DNA of 64,000 bases from Bacteroidota bacterium (lineage in GTDB: Bacteria > Bacteroidota > Bacteroidia > Chitinophagales > BACL12), in contig JADJIS010000002.1 in NCBI GenBank assembly GCA_016706865.1, positions 1,426,001-1,490,000 on the forward strand. Reading direction: 5' to 3'. Position numbers and translations under genes: made by a program. Position 1 is the first letter of the stretch. Every line of letters starts with the position of its first letter. Below, piece by piece: positions 60,582 through 64,000 of this stretch. Under the pieces are notes generated by a model, which was not told the DNA's origin, did no database searches, and was given only the letters and a program-made list of their open reading frames with translations.

Positions 60582-61667
60582 ATGAAATTGTCTAAATTAA
60601 CAGATATTGAATTAGGAAAGCGCTATAAAGGCAATTACACAAAGCTTAAAGTTATCCAAAGGAGAGAAAAGATACGGGCATATATTTGTAGTTATAGGAG
60701 TTACTTTGTAATATTTATCATTACGGGCTTGCTTATTTCATTATCATTTATTTCAATTTACTTGAAGCGCTACGAGTGGCTTTTTATTATTAATATGGAT
60801 AGAAATACAGCGAGTTTAATTGTGGATCAAAGGATTACTAATACCGCTGCAATTATTGGGGTTTCCTTTGTTGTAATTGGGCTAATGATAAATAATCTAA
60901 AGGAAAAAACTAAATCAAACTATGAGCTATTATTTACGGCCACATATTTATACCCGCTAACCTATTTTGTTTTTAGCGTAGTTATATTTTTAATTACTTT
61001 ATCGTTTCTCCGGAATACTTTGTCAGAATTGATATTTGTAAATGCTGTCGAGATTATATCAGTATTAATTATCATCATCATTGTTTGCATTGTAATTTTA
61101 TTTACAAAGGTTATTAAAATATTTGAACCAAATTACTTAAATGAGTTAAGTTTAAGAGAATATTTAAATATTTGTCGGGATGTAGTTTTGAAAGAAAAAA
61201 TATTTAATACAAGTTTTGAAGTATTTAAGGATAATATGGTCGCTATAGGGGGTTTATCAATTAAATCACTGCCTCCAAAATTTAATGGATCAAGCGTGAC
61301 CCTTTTGTCTCAAGGTAACTACCTTAAGGATATTAATATGAAGCGGCTAGTACGGATATTGAGACAAAAAAATCCCCAAATGTTAAAGAATAAGACTTTT
61401 TATTTTGAGACAATCCAAATTGGTGATTACATGCATATGGATTTAAGCCCATTTAGATTTGAGGATGAGCAGTTATCAGTATCGCAAATAAGAAAAATCG
61501 AGCAGGCATTTAGCTTTACTTCACATAAATTAAATTATTCTCGATATTTATCAATGAGAACTGCACTAAATGAAAAACTATTAGAGGCTACTAAGTTGGG
61601 GGATTTGAAATCCGTTAGTCAAATACTTAGTCATTTTGAGGAGGCAATGAAATTAGAAATAAAATGA
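60582..61667 (+). CDS. membrane protein with four helices and cytoplasmic domain
   Basis: A 361-residue protein. A basic N-terminal 38 residues precede helices at about 42-62, 88-106, 122-142 and 150-175. A cytoplasmic part of about 180 residues follows, with FEPNYLNELSLREYLNICRD and a helical end (KLGDLKSVSQILSHFEEAM). No family recognised. It starts 20 bp after the HEPN-like gene, and its TGA overlaps the next ATG (ATGA), so the following protein is made together with it. The pair looks like a membrane subunit with a soluble partner. Confidence 0.62.
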   Translation: MKLSKLTDIELGKRYKGNYTKLKVIQRREKIRAYICSYRSYFVIFIITGLLISLSFISIYLKRYEWLFIINMDRNTASLIVDQRITNTAAIIGVSFVVIGLMINNLKEKTKSNYELLFTATYLYPLTYFVFSVVIFLITLSFLRNTLSELIFVNAVEIISVLIIIIIVCIVILFTKVIKIFEPNYLNELSLREYLNICRDVVLKEKIFNTSFEVFKDNMVAIGGLSIKSLPPKFNGSSVTLLSQGNYLKDINMKRLVRILRQKNPQMLKNKTFYFETIQIGDYMHMDLSPFRFEDEQLSVSQIRKIEQAFSFTSHKLNYSRYLSMRTALNEKLLEATKLGDLKSVSQILSHFEEAMKLEIK

Positions 61668-63592
61668 TAAATTCAAGAAGCCAAGTGCTACCTAAATTGA
61701 GCTCTATAATTCAACAAGATTATGGTGACGGGCTAAGACGTGCATTGAAGGAGTCTTTTAAATTGGGTGCTTCGGAAATACCTTTCAAATATTTATCTTT
61801 CATAAGTTCAATTATATCTAATTCAGCTCAAGAGAGAAATTTACCTTTGTTTGCTAATTATATATTTTATTTTTGGGATTTTTATAGGTATAGTAAAGTA
61901 AATCCGGCTATACAAAAAGATATTGTTCATGAAATAAGTGTTGATTATAAATCATTAGTTGCTTACAATATTGGTTATAATTTTGATAGTGCAAAAACAA
62001 TTCAAGAAAAAGAACATTTAAATCAGTTTATCTATTGGTCTTATTTCAGTATGTTGACTTTTCTGCATTCACTTTTAGATGACCTCGACCAGGAACAACT
62101 TAAAAAAGCTTTTTCTGAAGTTAATAAAATAGTTCAGCATTTTCACCGTAATAACAATATATCTCAACTGCGGAATAGAAACTTTGCAGATAGTGGCGAA
62201 AATAATGCATTACTACATGAAATTAGAATAGAGACTTTTATAGATGAAGTGCATCGACATAGTATGCTTGCATTATATTATTGGACATACTTTTTATATG
62301 ATATAAAAATGGCCTCAAAGGAAAAGGTTGAATTAAGAACATCTTTTATTAAATTGCCAAGCCAGAAAATTGAAGATCTATTTAATGATTTATCAATCCT
62401 CCGAGAAAAAGTAACTGAAGGGTATTTAGGACTTGAGGGATGGGATTTTATGGATAGGACAGGAATGAATGTTTATTCACCTCCTGATGCCGCTGATTGG
62501 GTAACCAAAGGAACTGTTATTTTCTTGTTAAAAAAGAATTATTCTGGATCGATAGATATTGAAAAGGTTGAAAACAATCGGAATTACTATTTTATCTACG
62601 ATACGATAAAAGAGTATTTTTCAGATACTACCAACTTTTACGACAAGTGGAATGCAATAATTGATTGTAAATCTATTGAGCAATTACAATTGCGATTTAA
62701 TTGGATATTAAATGTTTTCAAGCAATTAAAAGATCGCTACATATTTTCAATGGAATTGGAGATAGCCGAACAACCGCTCGAAGAAAAATTTACCTTGGCA
62801 TTTAAAACAAGTGTTTTTGAATCTTGGATATCATCGATTAAATCTATTAAGCTTTTTGAACATTTTGGAAATATGAGGGATGCCAAAGAGGATGAACAAC
62901 CTGAGGATTTGGGAGGGGTTTTGAATTTAAAGGCAAAAAGTAATTTTATAGAGAAAGGGTATCAGCAGATTCATCTAATTGAAGATTTAGGTAGTAAAAT
63001 CGCCAATAAAAACGATGAGGAGTTTATTTCAAAGGTGCTAAAAGATACGCCTACCTTAGAATACGGTTTAATTTATGATGCAGTATATGACATGATTCAA
63101 AAGCTGAAAAATACGGGATTTAAGCCCTCAGTTATCTTTACGGATTCAATTGCTGCTTATGATGATTCAATAGAAGAATCGAGCTATTTTATCCCTTATT
63201 GGAAATATATGGATAAAAAGATTCAAGTTGATACATCAGGTTATTTTGATGAAATTCCTGTAATTCCAATATATAGTGACTCAATCGAAAATATTATTAT
63301 TGCATGTGACTTTGAAAAGGCATTTGAGTTATCAGTAGTGAAGAATAGTGACTGGTTCAACAACATATTGAAGATTGAAATTAAAGCTGTAGATCGTGAG
63401 ATGGCAAAAAAGAGTTTTGAAAGTGACAAGGAAGGGTGGCTGGCGGAATGGAACGATATTAATATATCAGAAGAAAAAGCAATAGTAAGATTAATGAATT
63501 ATGTGCAAATTTCGGGTATTGTTCACGGAAAGTTTAATATTTGTAACAGTGAAGCATTTTTAGTCGGAAAAATTATAAAAGACGAGGATTAA
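61664..63592 (+). CDS. large uncharacterised soluble protein coupled to membrane protein
   Basis: A 642-residue, mostly helical protein without signal peptide. No catalytic motif was recognised. Landmarks are SMLTFLHSLLDDLDQEQ, WDFMDRTGMNVYSPPDAADWVTKG, a HFGNMRDAKEDEQPEDLGG loop, and an alpha/beta end with PSVIFTDSIAAYDDS and EIPVIPIYSDSIENIIIACDF. Translation is coupled to the membrane protein by an ATGA overlap. Its size and setting would fit a sensor or scaffold of a membrane complex, which is inference. Confidence 0.6.
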   Translation: MINSRSQVLPKLSSIIQQDYGDGLRRALKESFKLGASEIPFKYLSFISSIISNSAQERNLPLFANYIFYFWDFYRYSKVNPAIQKDIVHEISVDYKSLVAYNIGYNFDSAKTIQEKEHLNQFIYWSYFSMLTFLHSLLDDLDQEQLKKAFSEVNKIVQHFHRNNNISQLRNRNFADSGENNALLHEIRIETFIDEVHRHSMLALYYWTYFLYDIKMASKEKVELRTSFIKLPSQKIEDLFNDLSILREKVTEGYLGLEGWDFMDRTGMNVYSPPDAADWVTKGTVIFLLKKNYSGSIDIEKVENNRNYYFIYDTIKEYFSDTTNFYDKWNAIIDCKSIEQLQLRFNWILNVFKQLKDRYIFSMELEIAEQPLEEKFTLAFKTSVFESWISSIKSIKLFEHFGNMRDAKEDEQPEDLGGVLNLKAKSNFIEKGYQQIHLIEDLGSKIANKNDEEFISKVLKDTPTLEYGLIYDAVYDMIQKLKNTGFKPSVIFTDSIAAYDDSIEESSYFIPYWKYMDKKIQVDTSGYFDEIPVIPIYSDSIENIIIACDFEKAFELSVVKNSDWFNNILKIEIKAVDREMAKKSFESDKEGWLAEWNDINISEEKAIVRLMNYVQISGIVHGKFNICNSEAFLVGKIIKDED

Positions 63593-63598
63593 TCTTGT

Positions 63599-63784
63599 AT
63601 GCTACTTTGCTATATGAATGATCATTTTAATTTATTAGAAGCTCATTTTGTCGGTGAATATTTTCTATCTAATAATCGAATAAATCTCCAGTCAGTAGAT
63701 AAAGCGATAAGATTTGAATCAAACATGTTACATAGGGTAAAGATTTTAGAAAAAATTCCAGAGAAAAGGAATAAATATTTTTAG
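63599..63784 (+). CDS. possible small protein at end of operon
   Basis: A 61-residue frame starting 6 bp after the previous stop, MLLCYMNDHFNLLEAHFVGE then NNRINLQSVDKAIRFESNMLH and a basic end (EKIPEKRNKYF). No family recognised. It overlaps the stop of the convergent gene by 4 bp. Spacing favours it being real; nothing else does. Confidence 0.4.
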   Translation: MLLCYMNDHFNLLEAHFVGEYFLSNNRINLQSVDKAIRFESNMLHRVKILEKIPEKRNKYF

Positions 63785-63999
63785 TACATACGATTGTTGG
63801 CATGATCGCTAATTCTCACTTCGCCCTTAAGAATTTTCAATGCCAGTTCCTTTCCCAAATGATCTGTTTGCATTTTCTCAAGCTTGAAAGTACCATCACT
63901 TTCAACGTATGCAAATTTCTCATTGTCCACTACGGATTTCAAATTTTTATGATAAACTGTGTGAACTCCAACTCCCACCAACTTGAGATATTCGTCTGC
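63781..63999 (-). CDS. hypothetical protein, C-terminal part, runs off window
   Basis: The frame stays open to the right edge, so only the last 72 residues are seen: DEYLKLVGVGVHTVYHKNLK, then FAYVESDGTFKLEKMQTDHLG and a basic end with ISDHANNRMY. No start is visible and a TTG inside is not needed. No family recognised. It converges with the 59.4-63.8 kb set. Confidence 0.5.
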   Translation of the reverse strand, partial: ADEYLKLVGVGVHTVYHKNLKSVVDNEKFAYVESDGTFKLEKMQTDHLGKELALKILKGEVRISDHANNRMY

Positions 64000-64000
64000 A

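Noticed and set aside
41920..64000. Prophage
   Set aside because: No capsid, terminase, portal or tail genes were seen; the content fits an integrative element.
1..64000. Insertion sequences or transposase genes
   Set aside because: No DDE- or Y1-type transposase frame was recognised; the mobile signal is limited to short noncoding repeats and the integrase.

Overview
The window looks like a chromosomal segment of a Bacteroidota bacterium, probably an uncultured Chitinophagales/Saprospirales-type lineage. The evidence is low G+C, many type IX secretion system (T9SS) C-terminal sorting domains, a RemB-like outer-membrane protein, a PorE-like OmpA lipoprotein, SprB-type repeats, Bacteroidota -7 promoter boxes (TAnnTTTG) and few Shine-Dalgarno sequences. 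The assignment is inferred from gene content; no database was searched.

Positions 1-41,900 read as ordinary chromosome. In order they hold: the 3' part of a RemB/Wzi-like gene; two tRNA-Arg genes; a clan GH-A-like glycosidase; a TonB-dependent haem-type receptor; a b561-like membrane protein; a universal stress protein/Crp-Fnr regulator pair; gyrB; a Calx-beta-like T9SS protein; a hmgA-hpd-(MBL + two rhodanese) operon for tyrosine catabolism and probably persulfide oxidation; an alpha/beta hydrolase; a sterol-desaturase-type hydroxylase; the PorE-like lipoprotein; two tandem PQQ-type sugar dehydrogenases fused to T9SS tails; an SGNH hydrolase; an arsenic operon (arsR-arsC-aquaporin-small membrane protein); and several secreted proteins. 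The spacers carry many palindromic or tandem noncoding repeats: nested inverted repeats, a 113-bp tandem array, a 52-bp dispersed palindrome and simple-sequence tracts.

Near 42,160 there is a 19-nt tRNA 3' end including CCA, followed at once by a tyrosine recombinase. This marks the left edge of an integrated island whose right end is not visible. Its first 9 kb (42.2-51.3 kb) hold the integrase, a polytopic membrane protein, a small two-gene minus-strand operon, a caspase-like (CHAT-type) cysteine protease candidate followed by a DUF5677-like protein, an RteC-domain protein, an excisionase-like helix-turn-helix protein, a RecA-fold ATPase of the RepA/AAA_25 type, an unknown protein and a strongly structured noncoding segment.

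From 51.4 to 59.2 kb lies a minus-strand cluster of five secreted T9SS-type genes. Three encode seven-fold repeats of about 60 residues (predicted seven-bladed propellers), and a fourth paralogue sits outside the island at 38-40 kb. From 59.4 to 63.8 kb lies an uncharacterised plus-strand set: a protein with a HEPN-like R-x4-H motif, a four-helix membrane protein and a large soluble protein joined by an ATGA overlap. The caspase-like pair and this last set are the best candidates for undescribed (possibly defence) systems, but that is inference from motifs and context.
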